Below are positions 37,144-46,445 of a DNA stretch of 64,000 bases, one piece after another. The stretch's first letter is position 1, and every line of letters starts with the position of its first letter. The DNA comes from Sideroxydans sp. CL21. GTDB taxonomy: Bacteria > Pseudomonadota > Gammaproteobacteria > Burkholderiales > Gallionellaceae. The notes below the pieces were generated by a model. The model was not told the DNA's origin. It worked only from the letters and a program-made list of their open reading frames with translations, and made no database searches. The translations under genes and the position numbers were made by a program. The DNA is taken from positions 2,740,501 to 2,804,500 of the forward strand of contig NZ_LR699166.1 of assembly GCF_902459525.1 (NCBI RefSeq). The letters are read 5' to 3'.

Positions 37144-37779
37144 ATGCGGACCGACGTCATGCTCAGGCAGCAAAAAGCCCCTCTCTCTAACTCTCTCCCG
37201 CAAGCGGGAGAAAGGACGAACGCGAAAGGCAATCTTCAAATCCCGGGCCTGTATGCGGAACTGATGGCGCATGCAGCCGGATTGCCGAACGATGAATTGT
37301 TTGCGCAGATGATTTCCAGCCAGATCGACGGCATAGGCGCGTTGCCACCGGGGCTCGGACTGGATGAGAAGGATTTTCACACCTTGCTGACACAGCATTT
37401 CCCCGGTGAGGTGCTGGTGATCCGTTGCGCAAAAAATATTGCCGATCCTCGCGCACTGGAACGCGACGATGTCCTCGGGCTGCTGCTCGCACACCGTGCC
37501 CACAGAAACATGTCGGAAGAATGGATGGCGGAGATCGTTACCGCAGCCTGCATGGCCAGCGACCATCTGTGGCAAGACCTGGGGCTGTGGTCGCGCGACC
37601 ATCTCAGCCGTTTGATGAACCAGAATTTCCCCTCGCTTGCGGCCAAAAACGTGCACGACATGAAGTGGAAGAAATTCATCTACAAGCAATTGTGCGAACA
37701 GGAGGGCATCAATGCCTGCCGCTCCCCCAGTTGCGAATACTGTGCGGATTATTTGAATTGCTTCGGGCCTGAGGAATAG
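37144..37779 (+). CDS. nifQ: NifQ, molybdenum donor for FeMo-cofactor
   Basis: 211 residues. The NifQ signature C-x4-C-x2-C-x5-C is complete near the C-terminus (CRSPSCEYCADYLNC); it holds the Mo-Fe-S cluster that passes molybdenum to NifEN/NifH. The ATG 37144 has a strong GGAGGACATC site. Residues 11-26 (KAPLSNSLPQAGERTN) are encoded by a dispersed repeat that lies after the start codon and must therefore be translated. The conserved domain begins at about residue 32 (QIPGLYAELMAHA). Confidence 0.93.
   Translation: MRTDVMLRQQKAPLSNSLPQAGERTNAKGNLQIPGLYAELMAHAAGLPNDELFAQMISSQIDGIGALPPGLGLDEKDFHTLLTQHFPGEVLVIRCAKNIADPRALERDDVLGLLLAHRAHRNMSEEWMAEIVTAACMASDHLWQDLGLWSRDHLSRLMNQNFPSLAAKNVHDMKWKKFIYKQLCEQEGINACRSPSCEYCADYLNCFGPEE
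37178..37216. repeat. CCTC-type repeat inside nifQ
   Basis: CCCCTCTCTCTAACTCTCTC...AAGCGGGAGAAAGG, a diverged copy within the first 25 codons of nifQ, read as APLSNSLPQAGERTN in the same frame as the copies in nifB and the ArsC-like gene. Confidence 0.85.
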
Positions 37780-37788
37780 CCCGCTCCC

Positions 37789-38667
37789 GTGAACACCGCT
37801 GAACGCGCCGTCGCCGCCTATCTCGGCCTCGCCATCGGCGATGCCCTGGGTGCGACGGTGGAGTTCATGACGCCGCGCGAAATCGCGGCGCAATACGGCA
37901 TTCACGACACGCTGCGCGGCGGCGGCTGGCTGCACCTCAAACCGGGGCATGTCACCGACGACACCACCATGTCGCTCGCGCTCGGCAGTTCCATACTTGC
38001 ACAAGGCAAAGTGGACGCATTTGCCGCGGCGCTGGCATTCGACACCTGGATGCGCGCAAAGCCGGTGGATATCGGCAATACCGTACGGCGCAACCTGCTG
38101 CAATTCCGCAAGACCGGCAATCCGGAAGCGCCCTACTCCGATCACGACGCGGGCAACGGCGCGGCGATGCGCGTGTTGCCAGTGGCACTTTCCACCTTCG
38201 GCCAGGCGGAAGCAGCCGTGCGTACCGACTGCCGCGCACAAGCCCACGTCACCCATCACTGCACCCTTTCCGATGCCGCCTGCGAATGCCTCGTATTCAT
38301 GGTGCAGGATGCACTGCGCGGCGCGGACAAAAACCACCTGCTGCACCGGCATGCCCATCCGCTTGCGGCGCGTCACCCCGAATTCAAATTCCGGGCCGTG
38401 CGCCCAAGCAGCAACCCCAGCGGCTATGTCGTCGACACGATGCAGGCGGTATTCCAGAGTTTTTTCGACACGGACGATTTTCGGGACTGCCTGATCGACG
38501 TGGTCAATCGCGGCGGCGATGCCGATACCACGGGAGCGATCGCGGGCATGCTGGCAGGTGCGCTGTACGGATTGGAAGCAATTCCCGAAATCTGGTTGAA
38601 CACTCTGGACGCAAACACCCGCCAATCATGCGAGGCTCAGGCGCTTGCATTGATTCAAAGAAAATAA
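37789..38667 (+). CDS. draG: DraG-type ADP-ribosyl-dinitrogenase reductase glycohydrolase
   Basis: 292 residues, GTG start, 9 bases after nifQ. Di-metal ADP-ribosylglycohydrolase motifs are present: GLAIGDALGATVEF, GHVTDDTTMS and NRGGDADTTGAIAGMLAGAL, with the acidic ligands in place. DraG removes ADP-ribose from the nitrogenase Fe protein and so reactivates it. Its partner ADP-ribosyltransferase (draT) is not in the window. Position at the end of the nifB-nifQ operon supports a nitrogenase substrate over other ADP-ribosylated targets. Confidence 0.9.
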   Translation: MNTAERAVAAYLGLAIGDALGATVEFMTPREIAAQYGIHDTLRGGGWLHLKPGHVTDDTTMSLALGSSILAQGKVDAFAAALAFDTWMRAKPVDIGNTVRRNLLQFRKTGNPEAPYSDHDAGNGAAMRVLPVALSTFGQAEAAVRTDCRAQAHVTHHCTLSDAACECLVFMVQDALRGADKNHLLHRHAHPLAARHPEFKFRAVRPSSNPSGYVVDTMQAVFQSFFDTDDFRDCLIDVVNRGGDADTTGAIAGMLAGALYGLEAIPEIWLNTLDANTRQSCEAQALALIQRK

Positions 38668-38680
38668 TGCGTTCCCCCGG

Positions 38681-38727
38681 TTGACAACAGAACGAACGTT
38701 CTTTAGCATACTGAGAACGTTCGTTCT
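38681..38727 (+). promoter_or_regulatory. SOS-type promoter of umuDC with two GAAC-N4-GTTC boxes
   Basis: TTGACA (38681-38686), 17-base spacer, TAGCAT (38704-38709). The spacer holds AGAACGAACGTTCT (38689-38702), and a second box, AGAACGTTCGTTCT, lies at 38714-38727 over the likely start point. The architecture suits LexA-type repression. Confidence 0.8.
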
Positions 38728-38741
38728 GTTTCAAATATGCC

Positions 38742-39221
38742 ATGGCCAACTTGAATACTGATTTTCCCAATCCGGTGCGGCGCGCCGCCCACTCCGCATT
38801 GCTGTCACTGACGCACCCCAACAAGAGCATGTTCGAAAGACAGCGCGCCTTGCTGCGCAAAGCGGTGCCGGCCGGGTTCCCCTCGCCGTCCGACGATTAC
38901 GTCGAGCGCCGTCTCAGCCTGGACGAGCACCTGATCCAGCACCGGGAATCCACGTTCTTCATGCGCGTGGCGGGGCATTCCATGCGCGATCTCGGCATCT
39001 TCGACGGCGATCTGCTGGTTGTGGATCGTTCAGTACCGGCCACACACGGGTGCGTGGTGGTGGCCGTGATCGATGGCGAATTCACGGTCAAGCAGTTGCT
39101 CTATACCCCGCAAGGCAAAGTGCTTCGCGCCGCGCATCCGGATTACCCGGAAGTGGCCGTCACGGCAGAACATGATTTTTCCATCTGGGGTGTGGTGCAG
39201 TGGAACGTACACAGGTTGTGA
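38742..39221 (+). CDS. umuD: UmuD-like S24 peptidase (DNA polymerase V subunit)
   Basis: 159 residues. The self-cleavage site is the Ala-Gly in AVPAGFPSP. The catalytic Ser is in VAGHSMRDLGI and the Lys in FTVKQLL, spaced as in LexA/UmuD. Upon DNA damage RecA filaments trigger removal of the N-terminus, and the product joins UmuC. It lacks the helix-turn-helix of LexA, so it is not the repressor. It is 3 bases before umuC. Confidence 0.92.
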   Translation: MANLNTDFPNPVRRAAHSALLSLTHPNKSMFERQRALLRKAVPAGFPSPSDDYVERRLSLDEHLIQHRESTFFMRVAGHSMRDLGIFDGDLLVVDRSVPATHGCVVVAVIDGEFTVKQLLYTPQGKVLRAAHPDYPEVAVTAEHDFSIWGVVQWNVHRL

Positions 39222-39224
39222 TCC

Positions 39225-40502
39225 ATGCCACGCGCCATCGCGTTGGTCGATTGCAACAATTTCTATGTTTCCTGCGAACGCGTGTTCCAGCCGAAGCTGG
39301 AAGGCAGGCCCGTCGTCGTCCTCTCCAATAACGACGGCTGTGTGGTATCGCGCTCGCAGGAAGCAAAAGACCTCGGTCTGAAGATGGCCGTGCCGTGGTA
39401 CCAGATGAAAGACATCGGCAGGCGGCACGGCATCGTCGCCCTCTCCTCCAACTACAGCCTGTATGCCGACCTCTCCAACCGCGTGATGTCGCTGCTTTCG
39501 TGCTTCAGTCCGAGCCAGGAGGTCTACTCGATAGACGAATCCTTCCTTGAACTCACCGGCATCACAACCAACCACACCGCCTATGGTCAACAGGTACGGA
39601 AAACCATCGGGCAATGCATCGGTATTCCGGTGTGCGTGGGTATCGCCCCCAGCAAGACGCTGGCCAAACTCGCCAACCATGTTGCAAAAAAGAATCCCCA
39701 CTTCGACAGCGTGTGCGACTTCAACAGCATGAGCACAACCGAACTCGATACCCTGCTCGCTTCCATCGCAGTAGGCGAAGTGTGGGGTGTCGGCAGGCAC
39801 ACCGTACCGAAACTGCAAGAGATCGGAATCCATAGCGTATTCGACCTGAAACGTGCCCCGGCCAAACGACTCGGCGCAAGATTCAGCATCGTGTTCGAAC
39901 GCATCGTGCAAGAACTGAACGGCACCGCCTGCCTCGAACTGGATGATGTCGCGCCCGCAAAACAGCAGATCACCTGTTCCCGCTCCTTCGGCATACTCAC
40001 CTCCAGTCTGCCTGATCTGGAACAGGCCGTGATCTCTTACGCCACCCGCGCCGGCGAAAAATTGCGTCAGCAGCGATCCATGGCCGGCGGTATCCATGTT
40101 TATATCCGGACCAACCCGCACAAGGAAAGCGACCCGCAATACCAGCAAAGCATACTGATGCCGCTGGTGGAACCGACCGACGACACCCGCCTTTTTTGCC
40201 GCGCGGCCTTGCATGGTTTGCGCCAGATCTATCGCAGCGGCTACGCCTACCAGAAGGCCGGCGTCACGCTCACCCAGATCATTCCTGCCGCAGCACGGCC
40301 CAACACCCTGTTCGACGACGCAATCGCGCGGCAAAAATCCCATGCATTGATGAGCGCAATGGATCGCATCAACAACAGAATGGGTAGCGGAACATTAAAG
40401 CTTTTGGGCGAAGGAACAGATCAATCCTGGGCGATGCGCAGAGAGAGCAGGTCAAAGCGATACACGACGGAGTGGGACGAACTGGCCGTGTGCCGCATTT
40501 AG
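39225..40502 (+). CDS. umuC: UmuC-type Y-family translesion DNA polymerase
   Basis: 425 residues, normal for UmuC. Catalytic acids: [16 protein letters not shown] and [12 protein letters not shown]. The fingers/palm region has [18 protein letters not shown], and the helix-hairpin region [14 protein letters not shown]. The little-finger domain and C-terminus (WDELAVCRI) are intact. It copies damaged DNA with low fidelity under SOS control. It is transcribed with umuD. Confidence 0.95.
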   Translation: MPRAIALVDCNNFYVSCERVFQPKLEGRPVVVLSNNDGCVVSRSQEAKDLGLKMAVPWYQMKDIGRRHGIVALSSNYSLYADLSNRVMSLLSCFSPSQEVYSIDESFLELTGITTNHTAYGQQVRKTIGQCIGIPVCVGIAPSKTLAKLANHVAKKNPHFDSVCDFNSMSTTELDTLLASIAVGEVWGVGRHTVPKLQEIGIHSVFDLKRAPAKRLGARFSIVFERIVQELNGTACLELDDVAPAKQQITCSRSFGILTSSLPDLEQAVISYATRAGEKLRQQRSMAGGIHVYIRTNPHKESDPQYQQSILMPLVEPTDDTRLFCRAALHGLRQIYRSGYAYQKAGVTLTQIIPAAARPNTLFDDAIARQKSHALMSAMDRINNRMGSGTLKLLGEGTDQSWAMRRESRSKRYTTEWDELAVCRI

Positions 40503-40513
40503 CAGGGACCTGC

Positions 40514-41146
40514 TCAGTAAAGGAAACTTACGCTCACACGCAACTCCGGTCCGAAATCCATGCGCACCGGATTCTCTGCGACGCCCAAGCGGCGAGCTTC
40601 CAAAGCCAGATTGAAAAATTGTTCCAACAACAAACGCTCCTGATGTTTCGGCGCAGGAATGCAGTCGATCTCATTGCTTGCCTGCTGCGTGCAAACAATG
40701 CTGGCGGTGATGACCGGACGCAATTGGACTGCAAGGTTCGATATCCCGGACATGACGGCGGCTCTATGCGCTTCGCGCTGTTGGGCAAGCTGAGCTTGCT
40801 GCATGGCATTCACCATATCGTTTTGCCGGTATACGGCTGGAGGTTGCCAATAAAAACGGCCTGAAGCCGGTCGGCCCGATGAAGTTTCCTGAGTTGCCTT
40901 GGCCGGGCCAGCCGATTTCTGCGCATGCTTGGCGTCTGCATTCTTGCCAGAGGGCGGAGCAGTTTCAGCAGATTGCAGAAACGGATGGCGGGCATGCTCA
41001 TGGGAATATTGCGGAAGAAACACTTGAAGGAGCCCATGTTCGTCGGGCAGGCGCATTCTCACCTGTTGCATGACCCACAACAGCGCAATGACATGAGCCA
41101 GGAGACTGACAAGAATAGCAACAGACAGGCGAAGGTGCGCATTCAT
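40514..41146 (-). CDS. membrane-anchored hypothetical protein
   Basis: 210 residues with one N-terminal transmembrane helix (LSVAILVSLLAHVIALLWVM) and a polar, Ala/Lys/Pro-rich periplasmic linker. This topology resembles TonB/TolA-like proteins, but no TonB C-terminal signature is clear. The final part (LRVSVSFLY) could be a beta-strand end of a small domain. The gene converges with umuC. Function unknown; the topology would suit an envelope-spanning partner of a membrane complex. Confidence 0.65.
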   Translation of the reverse strand: MNAHLRLSVAILVSLLAHVIALLWVMQQVRMRLPDEHGLLQVFLPQYSHEHARHPFLQSAETAPPSGKNADAKHAQKSAGPAKATQETSSGRPASGRFYWQPPAVYRQNDMVNAMQQAQLAQQREAHRAAVMSGISNLAVQLRPVITASIVCTQQASNEIDCIPAPKHQERLLLEQFFNLALEARRLGVAENPVRMDFGPELRVSVSFLY

Positions 41147-41205
41147 ATCCTGTAGTTTAACTCCGATTTTTCACAACTTGAGGGAGCCTCTAATAATTCA
41201 GATTT

Positions 41206-41274
41206 CGTCATTCCGGCGAAAGGCGGAATCCAGTGTTTTCAATCGACTGGACACCGGCCTGTACCGGTGCGACG
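41206..41274. repeat. diverged inverted repeat related to the element at 24002
   Basis: CGTCATTCCGGCGAAAGGCG at 41206 faces an imperfect inverse ending in GCGACG at 41274, with a hairpin CACCGGCCTGTACCGGTG. It lies in the 333-base spacer 41147-41479, where no gene was recognised. Confidence 0.75.
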
Positions 41275-41479
41275 AATTATTCGAGATTCTCTTGATAAAG
41301 GACAACTTCAAGCGCAACCATCGTTGGACTTCCTCTTGAAAGTTCGCTGCTGAACGCACAATGCCCGCAAACCGACTATTGGGCAACCTGCCTCTGCAGT
41401 CGTTGCCGTTGTAGTTGGAGTAGGGATTGCGTAGACTTCCCCCGACTGGATTCCATTCTTACTTTTATAGGGGATTGCT

Positions 41480-42613
41480 GTGGACTCTTTCCGTTGGGAC
41501 AAACACTTTGAAACCGGCTTGGCGGAAGTAGACAAGCAACACCACCATCTCGTTGATGTAATCAACCGTTTCGGCGATCTGCTGTCGCAATTGGAGGGTG
41601 TTTCGTTCGGTGACATCGAGACAGTGTTCAACGAGTTGGCGGACTATGCCAAATATCATTTTCGGGAAGAAGAATACATGATGTCTCTGGTGGGGCTGGA
41701 TCCCCGCTATGTAGCACACCACGTCCAACTGCACCTCAATTTTTTGCAGGAATTGGCTCGCATGCGCGCAGGCGTGTCGCCGCAGAAACCCGATGCGGCA
41801 AAGCCGCTGCTGAAATTTCTCACTTACTGGCTCGCCTTCCACATTCTTGGCACAGATCAGTCCATGGCCAGGCAAGTCAGGGCAATTCAGGCAGGCCGGA
41901 AACCTGCCGACGCTTTTTCGGCCGAAGAGGTCATGAAAGAAGGCGCCACGGAACCGCTGTTATACGCGCTCAATGGTTTGTTTCATCAGGTGTCGGAACG
42001 AAATCGCGAATTGCTTGAGTTGAACCGGACGCTTGAAGATAAGGTTGCCGAGCGTACACAAGCACTCTCTGAAGCCAACCACAGGTTGGAGGATATGGCC
42101 CTGACCGACGTGCTCACCGGTTTGCCGAATCGGCGTCACGCCATGTCCAGGTTTGCCCGTGACTGGTCGGAATCGCAGCGCGATGCAACTCCTTTGGCAT
42201 GCATGATGATTGATGCCGACGGATTCAAGCAGATCAACGACAACTATGGTCACGATGCCGGCGATGAAGTACTGCGGCAGTTATCCAAAAACCTGAGCTA
42301 TTCCGTGCGCACCGATGACATCGTATGCCGTCTGGGCGGGGACGAATTCCTGATCATCTGTCCGCATACATCATTGGAAGGAGCTTTGCATGCCGCCGAA
42401 TTGACGCGTCAAGCAATTTCGGCATTGCGCGTACCGGCAGGCAATGGAGTATGGCCGGGCAGCATCAGCGTGGGTGTGGCGGTGCGCACGCCAGAAATGA
42501 GCGGCCCGGAAGATTTGCTCAAGGCTGCGGATGAAGGTGTATATATTGCCAAGCGGAACGGGCGCAACCGCGTGGGTTGTACCGCAGTGGATACAGAAGC
42601 GTCCCGTGGCTGA
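41480..42613 (+). CDS. haemerythrin-GGDEF diguanylate cyclase
   Basis: 377 residues from a GTG start preceded by AGGGGA. Haemerythrin domain (about 1-135) with His/Glu ligands in DKQHHHLVD, KYHFREEEYMM, HHVQLHLNF and FHILGTDQ. A coiled coil (ERNRELLELNRTLEDKV) leads to a GGDEF domain with MIDADGFKQINDNYGHDAGD and the active-site motif RLGGDEFLI. An I-site RxxD is not obvious. It should make c-di-GMP in response to O2 or redox state at the di-iron site, linking oxygen to surface attachment or motility. Confidence 0.93.
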   Translation: MDSFRWDKHFETGLAEVDKQHHHLVDVINRFGDLLSQLEGVSFGDIETVFNELADYAKYHFREEEYMMSLVGLDPRYVAHHVQLHLNFLQELARMRAGVSPQKPDAAKPLLKFLTYWLAFHILGTDQSMARQVRAIQAGRKPADAFSAEEVMKEGATEPLLYALNGLFHQVSERNRELLELNRTLEDKVAERTQALSEANHRLEDMALTDVLTGLPNRRHAMSRFARDWSESQRDATPLACMMIDADGFKQINDNYGHDAGDEVLRQLSKNLSYSVRTDDIVCRLGGDEFLIICPHTSLEGALHAAELTRQAISALRVPAGNGVWPGSISVGVAVRTPEMSGPEDLLKAADEGVYIAKRNGRNRVGCTAVDTEASRG

Positions 42614-42815
42614 TGGCGGCATGGTGATCTGTTCCGGGATGCTCCGCTGCCGCGAGAATTTCTCCTGGCAAATTGCCAAGCCGCTTCGTCTATCCACCCT
42701 GCATTGACCACGGGCGTCCGGCAGACTTCCCTGTGTCTGCTTCGAGCAATAACCACGTCTTCCACGGTTAAGTTCTGCGTTACTCGGAATTGCTTCATTC
42801 CTGGATTCAATTCAA

Positions 42816-42847
42816 TGAAAAAAGCGCGGCTAGCCGCGCTTTTTTCA
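42816..42847. terminator. bidirectional intrinsic terminator
   Basis: A perfect 32-base palindrome with GC-rich arms (AAGCGCGGC/GCCGCGCTT) flanked by A6 and T6 runs. It can stop transcription from the haemerythrin-GGDEF gene on the plus strand and from the secreted-protein gene on the minus strand. Confidence 0.9.
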
Positions 42848-42864
42848 TACTCATTGAAACCGAG

Positions 42865-45102
42865 TTACTGGACAATCCCGTCAATCACCTTGGGGCTGGC
42901 AGTGACAGTCGGTTTGACACCGATGTAATACGCATCGCTAGGATTGCTCATGTCGTGTACGCCGCCGGTAGGAGGTGCCTGCGTAGTAAGCGTCATTGCG
43001 CTGCATTGTTGAGCACCTGCACCCAGATCCTTGAGCCGTATTTCCGCATCCAGCGCCTTGACGATCAACGGCGTCGTACCCAACGTCATGGTTGCACCGT
43101 CAGGGATGGAGAACATCGGCACGTAACGGGCATTAGCGGTAGAGCAGTCTACAACGCTGTTATCCGCCGGGTTCACACAATAGCCGGGGATGCCGTTCAG
43201 ATTACCGAAGCCGTTGAACTGCAGCTTGATGGTCTTCCCGGCCCAAGTACCATAGGCTGCACCGGTGGGCACGAGGTAATTGATGTCTTGAGGCGGGTCG
43301 AATGCCACGACAGTACTGCCGTTCGTGAGCCACAAGGACTGGTTCCACTGGTCGGTGCCGGTTGACCAGGTGTAATAGGCCGCTGGCGCACCCGGTTCGC
43401 AAACTGTGCCCGCAGCAGTACCAGCAGGACAGTTCGCATATAAAAGTGCAGTATCAAACAGCCTGCCGCTCATAACACCGTTCTGGTACATCGGACTCGC
43501 GGCGTAATAACCGGGATTGCTTATGATCATGGGTGTTGCGCCGATTGCCAGCCCACCTGCGCCGAACGTATAGCTGACCGTCACCCCACTAGAAGGAGCT
43601 GAAAACCATTGCGTAGCGGTAGTGGCGTTATAGGGCGAAGGAGCCATTCCGCTTGTGTAAGCATTTGCCGCAGCGACGGAAGCCGCATCAGGACAATTGT
43701 TGAGGCAACTTAACGTCAGCGGCACTGTTCCGGGAATAACCGTAGATTGGCTGAAATAATAAACCGGGTCGGTACTAATATGATCTACAGTAGAAGACGG
43801 GATGTTGATGTTGCCGCCAAATGAATCGGACCAGCCCGAAATGGGCACACCAGTCAAAGCGCCTACATTAACCGTTGATGTAGCAATTGTAGACAAAGCA
43901 CAACCACTCATCCCACAAGTTTGCACACCCGTCACGGTAAATTTTGCAGTTGAGTTATTCCATTGCATCTGCCAATTTCCCCAACCTGAACTTGTTCCTG
44001 GATTTGTCACGGCAGGCGTTGTCTTGCCAGTCAGGTCGCCGTTGAAGGTGAAGGGAATCCCATCCATTGCCGCGAGATTGGTTAGATGCTGCGTCCATTT
44101 GGTCAACTTGCCGCCAACCTTGGACAGGCTATATGTCGTGGTGTTGCCGGGGCGCTGATCGGTGACGACCAATCCAGAAATCGGGCTGGCATCGGGGATG
44201 GTGTTGAGGTTAAGTCCCTGAAAACCGATACCGTAGTAACCGGCATAGCCGTAATAAGAACTACCCAAGTATGTGGCTGTAATCTGGAAACTTGGGTTTG
44301 TCTGGTCCACCCGGCTGCCATCGTTCGCGTTATAAGTACCCAGACGCCAGACGGATCGATCTGCATTAGCCTTCGTGCGATCGAAGCATTGGGTACCGCG
44401 CAGAAAATTGGTCGGGTTGTAATTGAAATTGTAGGTAACGACCGGATTGGGGCTGGCACCGGTAGTCATGGTGCCGCTGCCGGAAGTGGTGGAACCTGCC
44501 GCCATGGTCAGCGCTACGTTGGATGAATTCTGACCTGTCTCGTAAAACTGCAAGTTGCTCGCAGTTGCATTTATAAAACCGTTGAACTGCACAGCACCGG
44601 CCTGATTCTTGCCTATGTAGTCCATGCGAAACACGCCATAGGGAGGCACATCCGTTGGCGACTGGGTTGCCGTCACTTTGACGTAGACGTTGGTCACCAT
44701 GCCCATTTGAGTCAACGACATCCAGATATCTGCAATCATGGGTGCAGTGCTGCTGGCGCGCGTTGCGTTCACGATTGCAGTCATGTAGTTCACCGCAGCA
44801 CTTGCGCCGGAAGAGCCGCCAGCGGAACCGCCGGCGCTGCCTTTGGACTGGCATTTGTTCACATCTACGAGGGCGATGTAAGGCCCGACATTGAGCATGC
44901 CGCTGCCATTCATATTCATGGAGCCCATGATGCAAAGCACCATATTCAAACTGCCGATTGCATCCGAAGTCGCATCCTGAACATATTCGTTCTGCGGATC
45001 GGTAACGTAAGGAGAGGTGGCTGAAGGTGTCGCCCATGCACTTGCGCTGAGCGTTAGCGCAGAAATCAGGAGTGCGATTTGATGCAATATGGATTTTTTC
45101 AT
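42865..45102 (-). CDS. large secreted protein of unknown function
   Basis: Start ATG 45102 (MKKSILHQIALLISALTL) has GGGAGAG before it and gives a signal peptide ending SAWA. About 745 residues. The mature chain is rich in Ser, Thr, Gly, Asn and Tyr with beta-type spacing, has paired cysteines (LVDVNKCQ, TCGMSGC, LSCLNNCPD, YCVNPADNSVVDC), no haem CxxCH and no cell-wall anchor. It may be a surface or outer-membrane-associated adhesin-like protein. A small lipoprotein gene (45271-45113) lies 10 bases upstream and is probably co-transcribed. I recognise no family. Confidence 0.7.
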   Translation of the reverse strand: MKKSILHQIALLISALTLSASAWATPSATSPYVTDPQNEYVQDATSDAIGSLNMVLCIMGSMNMNGSGMLNVGPYIALVDVNKCQSKGSAGGSAGGSSGASAAVNYMTAIVNATRASSTAPMIADIWMSLTQMGMVTNVYVKVTATQSPTDVPPYGVFRMDYIGKNQAGAVQFNGFINATASNLQFYETGQNSSNVALTMAAGSTTSGSGTMTTGASPNPVVTYNFNYNPTNFLRGTQCFDRTKANADRSVWRLGTYNANDGSRVDQTNPSFQITATYLGSSYYGYAGYYGIGFQGLNLNTIPDASPISGLVVTDQRPGNTTTYSLSKVGGKLTKWTQHLTNLAAMDGIPFTFNGDLTGKTTPAVTNPGTSSGWGNWQMQWNNSTAKFTVTGVQTCGMSGCALSTIATSTVNVGALTGVPISGWSDSFGGNINIPSSTVDHISTDPVYYFSQSTVIPGTVPLTLSCLNNCPDAASVAAANAYTSGMAPSPYNATTATQWFSAPSSGVTVSYTFGAGGLAIGATPMIISNPGYYAASPMYQNGVMSGRLFDTALLYANCPAGTAAGTVCEPGAPAAYYTWSTGTDQWNQSLWLTNGSTVVAFDPPQDINYLVPTGAAYGTWAGKTIKLQFNGFGNLNGIPGYCVNPADNSVVDCSTANARYVPMFSIPDGATMTLGTTPLIVKALDAEIRLKDLGAGAQQCSAMTLTTQAPPTGGVHDMSNPSDAYYIGVKPTVTASPKVIDGIVQ

Positions 45103-45112
45103 GGTGCTCTCC

Positions 45113-45271
45113 CTAATTGGCAGTAACGACAGAAACGGCCGCAGGAGTCGCGACGCCCGTAACGGTAGAGGTTGAGGGAGTGCTGGACGTTGCCGCACTA
45201 CTGCCTCCACCGCAAGCTGACAATGTGCCGGTAAGCACACAGACTGATAGATACAAAGCTAGCTTCTTCAT
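45113..45271 (-). CDS. small lipoprotein upstream of the large secreted protein
   Basis: Start ATG 45271 (MKKLALYLSVCVLTGT) with AAGGAGAAGCGAC before it. 52 residues: signal peptide, lipobox LSAC, then a GGGSSAATSS linker and a short Ser/Thr/Val-rich tail. The mature peptide is only about 30 residues, low complexity and could be a lipid-anchored tether or partner of the 745-residue protein 10 bases downstream. Confidence 0.65.
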   Translation of the reverse strand: MKKLALYLSVCVLTGTLSACGGGSSAATSSTPSTSTVTGVATPAAVSVVTAN

Positions 45272-45646
45272 GTCGCTTCTCCTTATGTGATAGTTCGGTT
45301 GAATATCCATTGACTACCTGGGCTTTCAGAAACGTCGTTCATTGACAGACTGAATTGCTCTGCTTTTATCTTTTGCGAACCAGGTTCCGCTCGTCGACGA
45401 CTTGTGGATAAAGTTATCGGCAGCAATTGATGCATGCTTAATATATTTTCAATATTTTTATGGTTGATTTGTTTTCGGGCTCAAAAGAAAACAGACAAGC
45501 GATTGAAATAATGCAATTTACGCGCCATTACTACGCTACGACTCTGGATAGCAATAACCGAGTATTTCAATATGGTTCTATCACCTATCCATACCTCTCG
45601 ACCCAAAGTTCAGGAAGCGATGATCCAGGATCCTGCATCCTGCAGA
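45272..45646. other. 375-base spacer upstream of the lipoprotein/secreted protein pair
   Basis: AT-rich. No gene, palindrome or repeat was recognised, and no strong consensus promoter could be fixed. It must contain the minus-strand promoter of the 45271-42865 pair. Confidence 0.4.
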
Positions 45647-46276
45647 TCATTGTTTGTTGAACTTTTCAATCGCTTCCCGCAAGGCTTTCGCCTGGTCAGG
45701 CGCATTGTCAGCGGCTTTCGGTTTGGGTGTCGTGACGACAACCGGTTTTTTGGCCACCGCCTGTTCGGAAGTGACGGCTTGCGTTTTGTTGGCCGTCGGC
45801 GATACAGGCGCAACGGCTGGGGCAGAAGCTGCGCCAACCGGAACTGGCAAGGGAGAACTGGCTGGCGCTCGCAATTGCTCCTCAAGCGTGGGAGAAACTT
45901 TCAATTTTGTTTGCAGAAGGGTCACGCTCTGAATGATCTTCGCATCCTGTTCGTCAAGTTTCTTGTGTTCCTCGCCGCGCATTGTCTTTTCACGCGACTG
46001 GGTGAACTTGAGATTATCCAGTTCACTTTTGGTCTCGGACAAGTTTGCATTCAGGCTGTCGATCCTGGACTCAAGCGCGCCGAACTTTGTCCGATCTGAT
46101 TGTGATTGAGTGTTGGAGATCGCGATCACACCGACAATCAAAGCCGCGACGGACACGACCGGCGCAAATCCGGTCATGGCGTAACGTGCAATGACCTTCA
46201 GCCTGGCACGCGCAAGATCGGATTTCGATGAGGTGCTTTCTTCTTCCTCGGCATTCCGGCTTCTGTCTCTGTCCAT
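45647..46276 (-). CDS. membrane-anchored coiled-coil hypothetical protein
   Basis: 209 residues. A charged cytosolic N-terminus is followed by one transmembrane helix (VVSVAALIVGVIAISNT), a coiled coil (about 65-130: LESRIDSLNANLSETKSELD) and a Pro/Ala/Val-rich tail ending EAIEKFNKQ. No enzymatic motif. Architecture suggests a scaffold across the periplasm. Monocistronic; no functional hint from neighbours. Confidence 0.65.
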   Translation of the reverse strand: MDRDRSRNAEEEESTSSKSDLARARLKVIARYAMTGFAPVVSVAALIVGVIAISNTQSQSDRTKFGALESRIDSLNANLSETKSELDNLKFTQSREKTMRGEEHKKLDEQDAKIIQSVTLLQTKLKVSPTLEEQLRAPASSPLPVPVGAASAPAVAPVSPTANKTQAVTSEQAVAKKPVVVTTPKPKAADNAPDQAKALREAIEKFNKQ

Positions 46277-46445
46277 GATTGCCTCCTCGACCAGGTTAAC
46301 TTTTAAAACGGGCTACACAGCCGTTGTAAATGTTCAATCGCGGTCCAAGTCTATCACCCTGCTTGCCAACCGAGCGCTTTCATGGTCATGACGTCAGGAT
46401 GTCACAACAAACCCGGCATCGCGTTGCGTCGCAACGAGCAAAAAC

